From positions 1,302,001-1,366,000 of the forward strand of contig JAHQRK010000007.1 in NCBI GenBank assembly GCA_019828595.1: a stretch of DNA of 64,000 nucleotides, read 5' to 3'. Positions 1 through 10,721 of this stretch are shown here, piece after piece; position 1 is the first letter of the stretch, and every line of letters starts with the position of its first letter. The translations under genes and the position numbers were made by a program. Below the pieces are notes generated by a model that saw nothing but the letters and a program-made list of their open reading frames with translations, did not search any database and had not been told where the DNA came from. This stretch comes from Aphanomyces cochlioides (lineage: Eukaryota; Oomycota; Saprolegniomycetes; Saprolegniales; Verrucalvaceae).

Positions 1-51
1 TACAAATTTGCAATTTAGGTTTTCTTGTAAGGATCGGTTGGTCCGTGGAGG

Positions 52-735
52 TCAATAGAAAAAGTAGTCGAGGACGCTAAAGTCGACGTCTGTGAGCTTG
101 ATGTTCCTTATAAACTCTTCGTCCGAGTCTGTCATCGTAGCCTGCAAGCTCAAGAGGGAAAGTCGGTGCGTTATAGTACCTTCAGTTGCAGCGTCTGGCT
201 CTTTTTGTTCGCGCGACGTTCGCTCTGCATCTTCAATGGGGTCGTAGCTTCCTCGCCTTGACGGTTGTCGCACTTCGTCCGATGCTTTTTTGGCCGACCG
301 GTCGTCGCCTTCTGTGTCCCCCAGGAGCATTTGTCGACCATGGCGACTACAGTACCCTCCAGCTCGAGCTTGAGTGGTACAGTCAGGCACCTCGCACTTT
401 CGCCCACCGCCATGGCGAATGCATTTTTGTCTTGCATGGGCCATGTTGGTGCAGCCAACTTCAGAGCATTTGTTGTTGCCAATCAATGCATTGTGCTTGC
501 AGCAAAAACCTCCGAGCCATGTATTCTTATCGCAGCCGGGGGCTTGGCATGCTCGTTTGCCACCATGTTTGACGCATAGGTTGCGTGCATACACTTGGTT
601 CCGGCAGTCGGCAACATTGCATTTGCCTCGATTGCGGTGGAAGTCGCATTTGTCGGTTCCGCCCGCGGGGGGATTGTGACAGCTATTGAAATAACATTGC
701 ATGACGGGGGAAAAGTTGATCTGATGAATCACCAT
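52..735 (-). CDS. WRKY19-like cysteine-rich zinc-binding repeat protein
   Basis: Single-exon reading frame of 227 codons. About five tandem units of roughly 22-25 residues each carry a C-x4-C ... C-x2-H pattern (for example 'CEVPDCTTQARAGGYCSRHG'), spanning residues about 14-135, followed by a polar low-complexity tail. This repeat type is common in oomycete proteins annotated as 'WRKY transcription factor 19-like'; it resembles zinc-binding repeats but has no WRKYGQK motif, so DNA binding is not shown. Methionines at residues 1 and 12 are both possible starts; the first Cys unit begins after the second. No intron is needed. Role unknown; a nuclear or regulatory role is only suggested by the family name. 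Confidence 0.75.
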   Translation of the reverse strand: MVIHQINFSPVMQCYFNSCHNPPAGGTDKCDFHRNRGKCNVADCRNQVYARNLCVKHGGKRACQAPGCDKNTWLGGFCCKHNALIGNNKCSEVGCTNMAHARQKCIRHGGGRKCEVPDCTTQARAGGYCSRHGRQMLLGDTEGDDRSAKKASDEVRQPSRRGSYDPIEDAERTSREQKEPDAATEGTITHRLSLLSLQATMTDSDEEFIRNIKLTDVDFSVLDYFFY

Positions 736-753
736 GTCGCGGAGAGATGATCC

Positions 754-3393
754 TTGTCGTCAAACGGGTGCTTCCGTGACGTCGCCGAAATAGATCGTGC
801 ATTCCACCCTCGGATTACACCAAGAGGTTGTCAAATGGGTCAACACGGCCGCGTTTACCCAACGAGATTGTGCCAGAGGCCCTCAGAAGGGTCGAATGGC
901 GAGCAACGACAAGAGCAGATTCTTGAGGGAAGCAAGCTCCAACGTGGATTGTGTAGACTTCAACTTGAACCATTGCGACAACAACGTGGGACTGAAAAGA
1001 GTTGGCCATTCGCTTCTTTGCGCGACTCAATCAGGTGCTGCCTTCGCCTCTTACGATCCACCCTCGCGTGATTTCAATACAGCCATTTTGATATCACGCG
1101 CCGCGTCGTCCTGCCAACTGCCACGTGTTCAGATCAAGCTAGAGTCCCACGTGAACAAAGTCAAGGGCAACTTTGACAAAGCCGGTTGTGTTCCAGCTGG
1201 GTTTCAATGACAACGATCGTGCAGCTCAACGACGGCTTCACTGCATTCTGCTAACAAAACAAAATTGTACAACTTGGACTTGACCATCCATTGCAACGAG
1301 ATATCTGGTGAAAGAATTGGCAAAAGAAGGGGCGTTGCCCTCACGTCATCGTGGCTCTGGTGCAAACTTGACGGAATTCAAGGGCTGTATGTCCATGGAG
1401 AAGAAGATGGCAAGGCAATCGAACCATTATATCATCCTTGTCATACAGGCATTCATCACTTTATGGCGACATGATGAGGAAGCCACGGCGGCAAATAACG
1501 TCAGTGTTGTGCTGAATTGAATCGTCGTCGATGGAGAGGAAGGTCTTGAGCATCTCTACGTAATCTCCCCAAAGGTTGCATGTGCCGGCTTTGTTGGGTT
1601 CAACAAAGACGAGCAATCAGACTTTAAGAAGCTTCTGTGGCGTTCCATTGCTGGTACGTTGGTCTTTCCTCCATGTTCTCATCAGATTGTCATCTCGCAT
1701 CCACTGGCAACGCATCTGCCCACTTAGGTAAACTTCTGCGTGAGCTCGTGGATGTTGACACTAGTCTTTCTGTCGCTATACTGGACAGCCCACACTGATC
1801 CCCTCGCGGCCACACTGCATCTGATCTTCTCGGTGAATTCTTTTCTCCTTCTCTCAAATATTCTCGCGCAGGTCGATCAGATTCGGACAAGTCAACAGGT
1901 TGAGTGGAACCCAAGTGTTGTGCGTTGTTTGTAAAGTGTGCACAAGTCGTACCATGGCTGATGATCTCATAGATCGCATCATTTTCGCACCATCGAGCTC
2001 ACCTGGTCATGCTCTCTTCGAACTTGGTCGGTGGCCACAGCAACATTTGCTTAGTTCCCCAGATTTTGGAGGGAAAACTCTCTGGACTTCATGCCACTTC
2101 AACCTTGTCACCGAACGGACGATTTGTTCTGGACCAATCAGAGACGTCCAAGTCCAAATACTGCTATTTCATTGGTTTGTTGAATGGAGTAGTGGATTGT
2201 TGGTTCGTTTTCTCAATGTCGGTCCGATTGGTTCGAAGCTCTCGGCGCCATCGACGCGCGATTGACCACCCGACGAGCTGCTACGTTTCGGTAGAGTGTA
2301 TCGACATTGATGCGGATTAGTGATCAAGTTGTTCGATCGATGTGTCGTTGTCGTACGGCTCGATTTGCACCCAAACTTCAGTCATCGACTCGTTCAGTCG
2401 CACACGTGGAGCTGATATCGTTTTCTCACATTTGAAACCTCATGGTTAGAAATCAACCATCAAGAGACAACACGCTCTGACATCGAGACGAATCCTTGAG
2501 CTCATTGATTGGAGAGCGATAGATTCGACTCGTTTGCTTCCGATGTAGGCACACAGTTGATCGCAAGATTACTGTATCCCCAGATAACTCGCATGTTTAG
2601 TCAAGAGAACAGAACTTTCCACTCGCATGCCTCGGACACGAAGAAAGGCCGATGCTTCCTATGGCTCGTAATCTGCTTTAATCCCAGCCAGAAAATTTTA
2701 CGATTACATTACAAGTCAAGAAACATCAAGGGGAATTAAGCCCGCTAGGAACAGGGCGGAAGGCTCAGCGAATCATTTCAGGGGAAATGAATTCATGGCG
2801 ATCCTTGCCGATGGGCTAGCACGTCGAATTGATGGAAGAATCCTTTACAGGTCAATTTTGGGTCAGGGTCACGGGTGCAGGTCACAGGTTCTTTCTAGGT
2901 TTTTACTGGTTTTATTCGACTTTCTGATCAGATTTTAGGTTTTTCTCATTCAAACTGCAATGGCAAAGCCTTAAACTGCGCGGACGACGTCAGACATCCG
3001 CCCAGAAAATTGCGCTCACCGCAGCGAAGCGGAGGTCGAGTGAAAACATTTCTGCATGCGGATGACTCGGAGGAGGGAGCCCCCAACGTGCACCAAAAAG
3101 GGGTTTCTTTATATTTTCTCTCATCGGGCAAGGCGGCAGGTAGGCCGCAAGGCCGTGCCGCCACCCTGATGAGGCCTGCTAGGGAATGACAAAGTATGGC
3201 GCTCTAATCTTCCTGGTGGTGGAGATATCTTCAATATTGTCATGTGACCTAATATGTGACCTGACCCGAAATTGACCTGTAAAAGACCTTACCGAATTGA
3301 TGTCACTCACTGCGTCCAACTTCTCAACAGTGGTGGCATCACTCAATCGGACCGACTCTGACGGCGCAACGGATAGAGAGCACTTTGATTCCA
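754..3393. other. Gene-poor stretch with degenerate coding traces
   Basis: About 2.6 kb without an intact gene. Short plus-strand open stretches at 797-1210, 1308-1520 and 2009-2320 look protein-like but change frame and end in stops. The 2009-2320 stretch reads 'LSGLHATSTLSPNGRFVLDQ', loosely reminiscent of an FHA domain ('G..V S..H' core), too weak to name. The 2,740-3,180 part has GC-rich blocks and nothing recognisable. I interpret this as decayed gene or transposon sequence. Confidence 0.4.
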
Positions 3394-4661
3394 TCATGAA
3401 TATAATATGCCGCAGTAACTCACTTCGCCGTCATCCACGGTTGTATCGCTGTAAGAGGAGAAATCGGTGGTTGTGGATCCAGACCAGTGCGATGTGGTTG
3501 TGTCGCGGAATGGTGCCATGATCGTGTCCAGAGGTTGCAAAGTGCCGGATTGCACAGGAGCCGTGGAGCATGGATGACATAGGCGCACGCGTAAGTGCAT
3601 GCCATAGATTTTCAGCTTCCACTGGGAGCTACTGGCTTTGCGACAGACGACCTAGCCGAAGTGTGATGCTCTCTGTATAGGAAGGACAGCAAACCTCACC
3701 ACACCAACGACAGCGTGAACGAGAGGTAAATGCGCCAAATTTCTTGAGGCACACGGCGCACTTGGATCGAGACTACTTCGGAATTAACGCTTGCACTGGC
3801 AAAAAGACCAATTTACGGAGCTTGAAGGCGTTGACTTGCTTCTGTGTAGCATTCATGGCACTGTAGCGAATTTCTGTCATGAACTCGCCCAAGGCACCGC
3901 TGAGGCTTCCACCTGCTCGGCAATGCATCAACTCGATCACTTTGAGGAATCCAGGGCGATCCGATTCAATGTACATGTGTCCTGCATGAAGGTGATAGCC
4001 TCGAATGATGTTGTAGTTCTCTTTCAAACTTGGACACGCGTCTACTTCGACGTGTTTCAACACTCGAATCCACGCACGCTTGCCATAGATCAAGCATTCT
4101 TCTTGGTGCTAGACAAGCGTTAGAGCACAAGATAAACAAAGTCCATACTTCCATGTAGCACCAGTCGCGATGCTTGAGAATGAAACCCCGCAAGGGTGAC
4201 GATAGGAGACACCAGTTGATGGCTTGACAAAAGTGCGGCTTCTCTGGTGTTGGTAGCGTGATGTTGTACAGACGAACGATATCAGGAACATCAGGGAAGA
4301 AGGCTGCGTTGGCTTCGCGTGCGTCTTGTGTATTGGTCGTGAGGAAAATCGCAATCAAGTCGTCGAGGGTTGCTTCAACCTCCGTTTGAGCGCAGTACAT
4401 TGGTAGGTCATCCTCTTTGGCTTTGTAAATTTGCGTCGAGCGACCAGACGAAGCCGTAAGCTTGGTATGGAGCACCCATTCAATGCCGCGAGTGACCTGA
4501 GTGTACTCAACCTAGGAGTCGCATGAGTTGCCTCCACGTGGAGCATGACGTACAAGGTCATGGGCTGATTCGTAGCCATACTGTCGAAAGTGTTCGACTT
4601 GGTCAGGTGTGTGCGGTGCACACTTGAAGAAGTCGTCTGCCACGGGAACACGCAGGATCAT
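3394..4661 (-). CDS. START-like lipid-binding domain protein with C-terminal FYVE finger
   Basis: Five-exon model: 4661-4554, 4511-4149, 4108-3809, 3772-3695, 3651-3394; introns of 42, 40, 36 and 43 nt are all GT-AG and the total is 368 codons plus stop. Two in-frame TAG codons (4512-4514 and 3773-3775) both fall exactly at intron 3' ends, so the gene is probably intact. Residues about 25-255 match the oomycete START-like family ('HRDWCYMEHQEE', 'GKRAWIRVLKHVEVDACPSL', 'ESDRPGFLKVIELMH'). The C-terminal FYVE zinc finger reads 'CAVCLKKF', 'SRCRWCGEVVC' and, after the last intron, 'RVRLCHPC', giving four CxxC-type zinc pairs; the usual R(R/K)HHCR patch is reduced to SRSRCR. Expected role is binding lipid or PI3P-bearing endosomal membrane. 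The third intron (36 nt) is the least certain; without it one stop remains. Confidence 0.82.
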
Positions 4662-5014
4662 GGCGGAGTTACCAACGCAATGGAATTGAAAATGGCCGCT
4701 TCACGTGCTTCCCTTTCGCGATAGCACTACTCCGTCGTCTATTCGATATCGATGGGCCAATCAGAGCACGTATTTAGAGAGTTATGATTGGCCAGTTATT
4801 TGAAAGATATCATTTGTTCACAAAGACAAGAAGAACAAACGATGAACCTTGACCAAACTTTGCTCCGACGTAATTGCAGCTGAGCCGCAGTACGCCCTGG
4901 AGATCTTGAAGGCTTGCCAATGGATAGTTGAGAATAGCAGGCAGGACACATTCCTGACCTCGTTTCTCAATGCTGATGTCTTCTGTCTTGAACGGACACT
5001 TTACGATCGTGAAA

Positions 5015-5170
5015 TCAGCCACGCGAGAGATAGTCTCGAATGTAGCTCAATGCTTTGTCTGCAGTTGGTCATTTGCTCGGATCAGGATGGCGCAATACGA
5101 AATCATACGACAACAAACTGTAGTTGAGATCGCGCGAGTTTGTGCGTATCAAGTGGCCGATCAGCTGTAG
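5015..5170 (-). pseudogene. Relic of a Crinkler-type protein kinase C-terminus
   Basis: Translation gives 'IGHLIRTNSRDLNYSL', 'RHPDPSK', an in-frame TGA (5069-5071), then 'PTADKALSYIRDYLSRG' and a stop. This lines up with the C-lobe of the kinase at 22,920-23,6xx ('IWGIGHLIRT', 'CHSDPSKRPAADKVLRWIQEY'). The TGA sits where that gene has Arg, consistent with CGA-to-TGA decay. Nothing upstream continues the homology, so this is a fragment of about 50 codons. Confidence 0.65.
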
Positions 5171-5308
5171 CCATTTCGACTAAATGAAGTTGCCACTGCT
5201 CACTATCAACGTAGCTGCAGGGAGCCCATTTTCACTGCCAATTTTGTGGTGATTAGATTTGACATTTGTCCCTACAATGACTCTTAATGAGCTCGTCCGC
5301 GAATGGCG

Positions 5309-5870
5309 ATGATCGTTACTCGTCCCGTGGAGTCTCTTGGTGTCCGTCATGTCGTGGACGTGGATGCTTATGATGTCAGCGTGTTGGAAGGTCAAGACGT
5401 GGTCGACGGCCGTGATCGCCACAGACAAGGCCACAGACAAGGCGACAGACAATGCGACAGACAAGAATGATCAAGATGTGAAGAGTGAGCGGTCGTTTGT
5501 CGGATCCATGCGTGTCGGTCTGTTGTTGGTCGGCGTGGGGGTCCTCGTTTTCCTTGGTGTGGCCACGATTGCGACCAAAGACGGCACATTGACCCATCCC
5601 TTGCACGACGTGACGAGTGGCCCTTTGCCTTGGATGCCGTCTGGTTTGGTTGGAGACGCAATTCCTATGGTGGTCGATGGGACGTCGTCGGAGCCTTTGT
5701 TTGCTGACACGATGGCATTCTCTCCAGTCGACGATGGTGATGAGACGCCAGGTGAAGGCGACGACCCAGAATTTGTGGAGAACGAGTTGGTGTCCCGACT
5801 GGGATCGATGGTGGGTACAGCATTTGGCGTCGCGACGACGACTGCTGGTTGCGTGTTGAAAGTCTGGGTG
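5309..5870 (+). pseudogene. 5' part of a membrane-protein ORF cut by the LTR element
   Basis: From an ATG at 5309-5311 one frame reads 'MIVTRPVESLGVRHVVDVDA' and runs to a stop at 5469; a second frame, open from about 5349, carries a clear transmembrane segment ('MRVGLLLVGVGVLVFLGVAT', near 5508-5570) followed by an acidic Ser/Pro-rich stretch. A short intron spanning the 12-bp repeats (for example donor near 5413, acceptor near 5460) would join the two, but this is only a proposal. The frame runs straight into the 5' LTR at 5871 and resumes after the 3' LTR (11,650-11,706), so the retrotransposon interrupted it near the 3' end. Function not recognised; type I or II membrane protein by hydropathy. 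Confidence 0.55.
5421..5468. repeat. Four 12-bp tandem repeats
   Basis: Units ACAGACAAGGCC, ACAGACAAGGCG, ACAGACAATGCG and ACAGACAAGAAT follow each other without gaps. Because the unit is a multiple of three it encodes a DKAT-type repeat in the long plus-strand frame and is neutral for reading frame. Confidence 0.9.
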
Positions 5871-6113
5871 TGTTGCAAATTTGCCATTCGCAGTAGCCTT
5901 GGAGAGTGTCCAAGAAACAATCCAAGACTCCGGTCAATTTAACTCTACATGTGCAGTAATTATAGAATAGCCAGTAGGGTAGGGTTAAGCCCTGGGGGGA
6001 TCAGCCCCCGAGGGGAATTCACTTTGTGATTTGCCTGTGACCACAGCGTCGTGGTTAGCCTTTTGTGTGCGCGAGACGGGACTTCGCAAGGTCCGTCAGG
6101 TGGAGACTCAACA
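5871..6113 (+). repeat. 5' LTR (243 bp)
   Basis: Direct repeat of 11403-11644 with a few substitutions and one 1-bp length difference in the GATCAGCCCC(C)GAGGGG / GATCAGCCCCTAGGGG stretch. Bounded by TGTTG and CAACA. It contains the last codons and stop of the interrupted host frame by read-through. Confidence 0.95.
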
Positions 6114-6124
6114 AAGAATTCTTT

Positions 6125-6141
6125 AGTAGCTAGTTGCTACT
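6125..6141 (+). promoter_or_regulatory. Inverted repeat just behind the 5' LTR
   Basis: AGTAGC-TAGTT-GCTACT forms a 6-bp stem with a 5-nt loop, 11 bp downstream of the LTR where a primer-binding site would normally be. Function unknown; listed because no TGG-type primer-binding site is visible. Confidence 0.4.
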
Positions 6142-6151
6142 TGCCGTGAAC

Positions 6152-7501
6152 ATGGAAGAAACGTCGCCGTTCCCAAATGCTTCGGCACGGGTGACGAGGA
6201 CCCGGTCGATGGAGACCGTCGTGTCAGTTCCGATGCCACACGTCGTGGCTGGGGGTCAAGAGCACCCCCTGCCCCCTCAGGGGCAATCCGAGTTGGATGA
6301 ACTCCGGATGCAGAACGTCGAGCGTGCTGCGGCGTCGTCAAGTCAATTCAACAAGATGACGTACGAGCAGCTGGCGCAGTTTCATGCGCAGCAAGAGGCG
6401 ATGGCCTCGCGCTTGGAACAAGAATCCGCCCGGCAGGCGGTGATGGCGGCCGAGATCGAGAAGAGCCGCCGTGAACAAGAAGAATCTCGTGCGATTCTAT
6501 TGCAGCAGCAACAACAGCTGCAGCGCCAACAAGAAGAACTGAAGTTGGCTATGGCTCAGCAAGCCAAGGTGACTGGAGATCACCAATCGTTGTTACAACA
6601 AGCCTCAGAAGCGATGAGGCAACAGCATTCCAAGGTGGAAGAGCTGAATAAGAAAGTCCGCCGCGATAGCGAGCGATGGGGGTTATTTGCCGCTGCAGCC
6701 AATCAGCGAACCCTGGCGCAAGCGGCGCCGACGGCTATTGGCCGTCCGGAGACCCTTATGGGTGTGCAGCAAGTGCCGCTGGCCCCGATGTACAAGGGCA
6801 GCACCAAACGTGAGCGCCGCGAGTTCATGGATGAGTACTTGGCGTACTCGAGACGCGTGGAGGCGCTCAACCGAGGTGTCGGTGGAATTCTATTCCTGAT
6901 GCCGCTTGCGGCGTGTATCGATCAGAAGATCGTTCCTCGTGTGTGTGAGCACGATTTCGGAAAGCCGTTCGAAGAAATCACGGAAGACGAATGGCGTGAC
7001 TACTTTCTTAGAGCTCGTGAAGTGCAAGAACTCGACCTCGAGTGGGTCACGAAGGCTATGGCGTCCTTGAAGATGGACACGAGAATTCGTGACGCGGAAT
7101 CTCGCGTCGGCCGATTGCTGGCCGATTTCTACGAAAAGCTGGATCAGCTGGACGTAGCGCACCTGCCAAGCCAGGAGCCGAAACAGTCGGTCAAGATATT
7201 GACGGCTGCGATCCGACCGGCAGCGTTGAAAGCAACGGTAGAGCGGCAACTCGCTCGTGAGGCCAACAAGGTGTACAAGTCAAGTGTGCCCGCGTTCGGC
7301 CGGTGGTTGACTCAACTACTGGACAACTTCATGTTGTTTGAGTCGCAGATGGCGACGGCTGAAAAGAAGCCTGAAGAAAAGCCTGCGAGGCGCCAGTACG
7401 GCGAGAAATTTCGGCCTCAACAGCAGCCGCAACAGCGGAAGCCTGAGGGCCAAGCGAAGGGCCGGCCGCCAAGCACGTGCACTTTGCGAGAGGGTGTTTG
7501 A
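6152..7501 (+). CDS. Gag-like protein of the LTR element
   Basis: Open frame of about 449 codons from the ATG at 6152. The N-terminal third is a Gln/Glu-rich coiled coil ('QQQQQLQRQQEELKL' near residues 120-140), the middle resembles a gypsy capsid region ('EYLAYSRRVEALNRG', 'ITEDEWRDYFLRAREVQELD'), and the end is basic and Gln-rich. The frame stops at 7499-7501 just before the zinc knuckle, which lies in the -1 frame (see next entry). In life Gag would package the element's RNA into cytoplasmic particles. The missing knuckle suggests either a programmed frameshift or a one-base lesion near 7,470. Confidence 0.85.
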   Translation: MEETSPFPNASARVTRTRSMETVVSVPMPHVVAGGQEHPLPPQGQSELDELRMQNVERAAASSSQFNKMTYEQLAQFHAQQEAMASRLEQESARQAVMAAEIEKSRREQEESRAILLQQQQQLQRQQEELKLAMAQQAKVTGDHQSLLQQASEAMRQQHSKVEELNKKVRRDSERWGLFAAAANQRTLAQAAPTAIGRPETLMGVQQVPLAPMYKGSTKRERREFMDEYLAYSRRVEALNRGVGGILFLMPLAACIDQKIVPRVCEHDFGKPFEEITEDEWRDYFLRAREVQELDLEWVTKAMASLKMDTRIRDAESRVGRLLADFYEKLDQLDVAHLPSQEPKQSVKILTAAIRPAALKATVERQLAREANKVYKSSVPAFGRWLTQLLDNFMLFESQMATAEKKPEEKPARRQYGEKFRPQQQPQQRKPEGQAKGRPPSTCTLREGV

Positions 7502-7803
7502 AATGCGGCAGCGACGACCACAAGGTGGCGCAGTGTCCCAAGTGTGCGCCGGGAGAAGCCCAGCGCCTGTTGGAACAGAGGGCCAAGCGTCCTCCTGTGG
7601 CGGCTAACACGCCCGCCGCCGCTCCAAGCGGCAAGCCCGAAGGCAAGAAGAACGTCGTCGGAGCGACAATCGACGTGAGTGAGTCGAAATTGGAAGTTCT
7701 ACAAGAACCGCGCACTGTGCCGTGCACGGTGAATGGCGTTGATGCGCTGGCGCTGCTGGACAGTGGCGCCGACCAGTCAGTGGTCTCGTCTCGCCGGCGC
7801 TGA
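7477..7803 (+). pseudogene. Zinc knuckle and aspartic protease segment of pol
   Basis: Reads 'CLKCGSDDHKVAQC', a CX2CX4HX4C nucleocapsid knuckle, then 'ALLDSGADQSVVS', the retropepsin active-site motif DSGAD. The frame then breaks: after 'SVVS' coding resumes in another frame ('PALIARLRDAGALLAP') from about 7,794. No classical slippery heptamer is visible at either junction, so I favour single-base indels over programmed shifting. Confidence 0.8.
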
Positions 7804-10721
7804 TAGCTCGGCTGAGGGATGCTGGTGCTCTGCTTGCGCCTGTATGCAAGCTGGAGTCCGCTCTGGAGTTGGGCGGATTCATGGAAGACATGAAGCTCTT
7901 GGTGGACCGAGAAGTCAAGCTGAAGCTGACGTTCGACACTGCCGAAGGTCGTCTGGTTTTGACAAACCTCAAGTGCTGGGTGGCCGCAGCGCCTCTGCAC
8001 AACGGCCTCGGTGACGTTATTGTGAGTCGAGCGGTGATGGCTCGACTGGGATATTCCACACGTTCCTTACTGGAAACCGCGCGCCGTGCGCAGAAGGTCT
8101 ATGACCTCGGCCATCTGGGTGGCCAAGACACATGTCTTATGGCAGCGATCAAGATCTTGGAAGACGAGAAGAAGCCGCCGGTAGCGCCTGAAGAAGTGGC
8201 GCTAAACGTCGACGAAGAACTCTCATGCTTTCCGCAAGTCGGTGTGGACTGGTCGATCGACGATGACCAGGCGGCAGTGCGTGCTAAGCTCAAGGAGAAG
8301 GTCGGCGAGTGCCGAGTCGCTGGATGCGACGACGGATATGCCGTCGAGCTGTGGAAGCTGCTCATGAAGTACGAAGACGTGTTTCGACTCAAGTTGGGTC
8401 GAGATCCGCCTGTCAAGGTGGAGCCTTTACGGGTTACGCTGAAGGCTGACGCGAAGCCTGTCCGCTGCAAAACTAGACGCTACTCGAAAGAGCAGCGGGA
8501 GTTCATGGCTAAACATGTGGAAGAACTCCAAGCGGCTGGATTATGCTACCGCAATCCGCGGTCGAAGTGGTGCTCGGCGCCGCTTATCGTCAAGAAACCC
8601 GAGGCGAATGAATTTCGCATGACCGTGGACGTCCGTCCGGTCAACGCTCAAACGGAGCGGATCCTCTGGCCGATACCGATGCTGGAGGTGCTCCTCGACC
8701 ATCTCTGTGGGGCCCAAGTCTTTTTCACGTTGGACTTTTTCAAGGGCTACTGGCAGTTTGCACTGCATCCTGACTCCTAGGAGATGTTCTCGTTCCTTAC
8801 GGACATCGGCGTGTACACGCCTATCCGGGTGCTCATGGGTGGCACGGACAGCGTGGCCTATTGCCAGTCGTCTGTCCAAGAAATGTTTGCGGATGAGCTA
8901 TACCGCTGCCTACTGATATGGCTCGACGATTTACTCGGCTACAGCAAGACCAAGGAAGGTTTGCTGGCTGCGCTCGAGCGCGTACTCAAGATCTGCGAGT
9001 TTCGCGGGCTCAAGCTGAATCCGAAGAAGTGTCGATTCTATCAAACCGAAGCGCGCTGGTGTGGGCGCATCGTCTCAGGCGATGGGGTCAAGCACGACCC
9101 CGAGCGAATCAAGGCGCTCCAAGACTTGAAGGTGCCTGTGACTGGACAAGACCTCCAGCAATTCATCTGTACGATGAACTGGATGCGTATGTCCATACCA
9201 CGTTACAACGTGGTGGTCAAGCCTCTGACCAACCTCATGGAAAAGGTCTATGCGTTGGCGGGTGGCCGAACGCGTCAAAAAGTGGCGAAAATTAGGCTCT
9301 CTGAAGCCGGCTGGAATGCCAGCCATGTGGACTGCCTTACGTCGTGCAAGAAAGTCCTTGTGCAAGCTGTGACATTGGCTCACCCAAAGAGCGACAAGCT
9401 TGTCTGCGTGTTTGCAGACGCCAGTGATCTGCACTGGGGTGGGGTGGTTACCCAAATTCCGCCAGAGCAAGCGGATCGTGAGCTCGATGCTCAGGAACAT
9501 GAGCCTTTGATGTTCCTGAGCGGCACGTTTTCTGGTGCCGCCCAACGATGGGCAATCGTGGAGAAAGAAGCTTTCTCAATAGTCGAGTGTCTGAAGCACG
9601 CCGATTATTTACTCCACAAGCCTGGAGGGTTTGCTTTGTTTACCGATCATGCAAACCTCAAGTTTATCTTCAATCCCACAAGTGTGAACGCGGCTATCCC
9701 GAAGTATACAGCCGCCAAGCTCGACCGATGGGCTTTACTCCTCATGGGGTATGATTACACAATCTACGATATCGCTGGTGAAGCCAACGTGTGGGCGGAT
9801 TTACTATCCCACTGGGGAACGAACTCCCCGACGATCTGTCCGATCGTCCATGTGCCGCTGAAGATTTCGCCGCTTCGAAACGAAGAATTCGTGTGGCCAA
9901 GTATGGCAGAGATTGTGGATGCACAGCTACGTGCAGTCGGACAAGATGCTGTTCCCGACGTCGAGCTTGTCGACAGCCATGTGCTTGTGGCTGGAGAGCA
10001 ATTGCCTGTGCTCAAGACGGCGTCTGACGCCGTATGGATTCCCTTGTCCGAAGGTGAACTTCAAATGCGACTGTGTGTCGTAGCCCACTTTGGTATGGGC
10101 GGCCATCGTGACGTCAATACTACAAGACAAGTGTTGTCTGACCGATTTTGGTGGCCCCACATGGGCGAAGATGTGGCCTTTTTCGTTGGCCGCTGCTTAC
10201 ACTGTGCAGCGACGGGCGGTCATGTGCTCCGTCCGTTTGGCATGGCTCCACATGCCACGAAGCCCAATGAAATCTTGCATTGGGAATTCCTGTACATGGA
10301 AAATGGCTACCTGCTTGTAGCCAAAGACGACTTTTCCCAGTTCAAGTGGTTCTGGGAGACAGATGTCGCCAACGCCCAAGTTGTTGCGCGTTGCCTACTT
10401 CAGTGGTTTGGTGTTTTTGGTGTGTCCTACCACTGGGTGACCGACCAGGGGTCACACTTCAAGAATAAAGTGATTGCCGAGCTCCAGCACATGCTAGGAG
10501 CTCACCACCACTTTACGACAGCCCGCTGTCCTTGGGCCAACGGCACAGTCGAGAGTGCCATGAAAATTACTCTCAAGACATTTCGCGCGTTACTGTCCGA
10601 GTGGCTTATGCAGCCAGAACAGTGGCGGCAAATTGTGCCAATTGTGATGTTGGTATTGAACCAAACTCCCTCCGAAACCATCGGAGGCATTGCGCCTATA
10701 ACGGCGATGACGGGGGTCTAA
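7794..10721 (+). pseudogene. Pol: reverse transcriptase, RNase H, integrase (one in-frame stop)
   Basis: The frame continues from the protease through an RT domain ('WCSAPLIVKKPEANEFRM', 'TLDFFKGYWQFALHPDS'), is stopped by TAG at 8778-8780, and continues in the same frame ('EMFSFLTDIG', catalytic 'WLDDLLGYSKT' in place of Y-x-DD). RNase H follows ('FADASDLHWGG', 'FTDHANLKFIF'), then the integrase HHCC finger ('HFGMGGHRDVN', 'CLHC') and DDE core ('VAKDDFSQFK', 'VTDQGSHFKNK', 'NGTVESAMK'). The TAG replaces the Gln usual here, as expected from CAG-to-TAG. A second break at 10,710-10,721 (run of five G) shifts the frame before the chromodomain part. Confidence 0.92.

Noticed and set aside
3773..4514. 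UAG recoding or stop-codon readthrough in the START-FYVE gene
   Set aside because: Both TAG codons coincide with intron 3' ends whose removal restores domain motifs, so ordinary splicing explains them.
7470..7803. Programmed -1 frameshifting in the LTR element
   Set aside because: No X-XXY-YYZ slippery heptamer with a following stem is visible at either junction; single-base lesions fit better, though copies should be compared.
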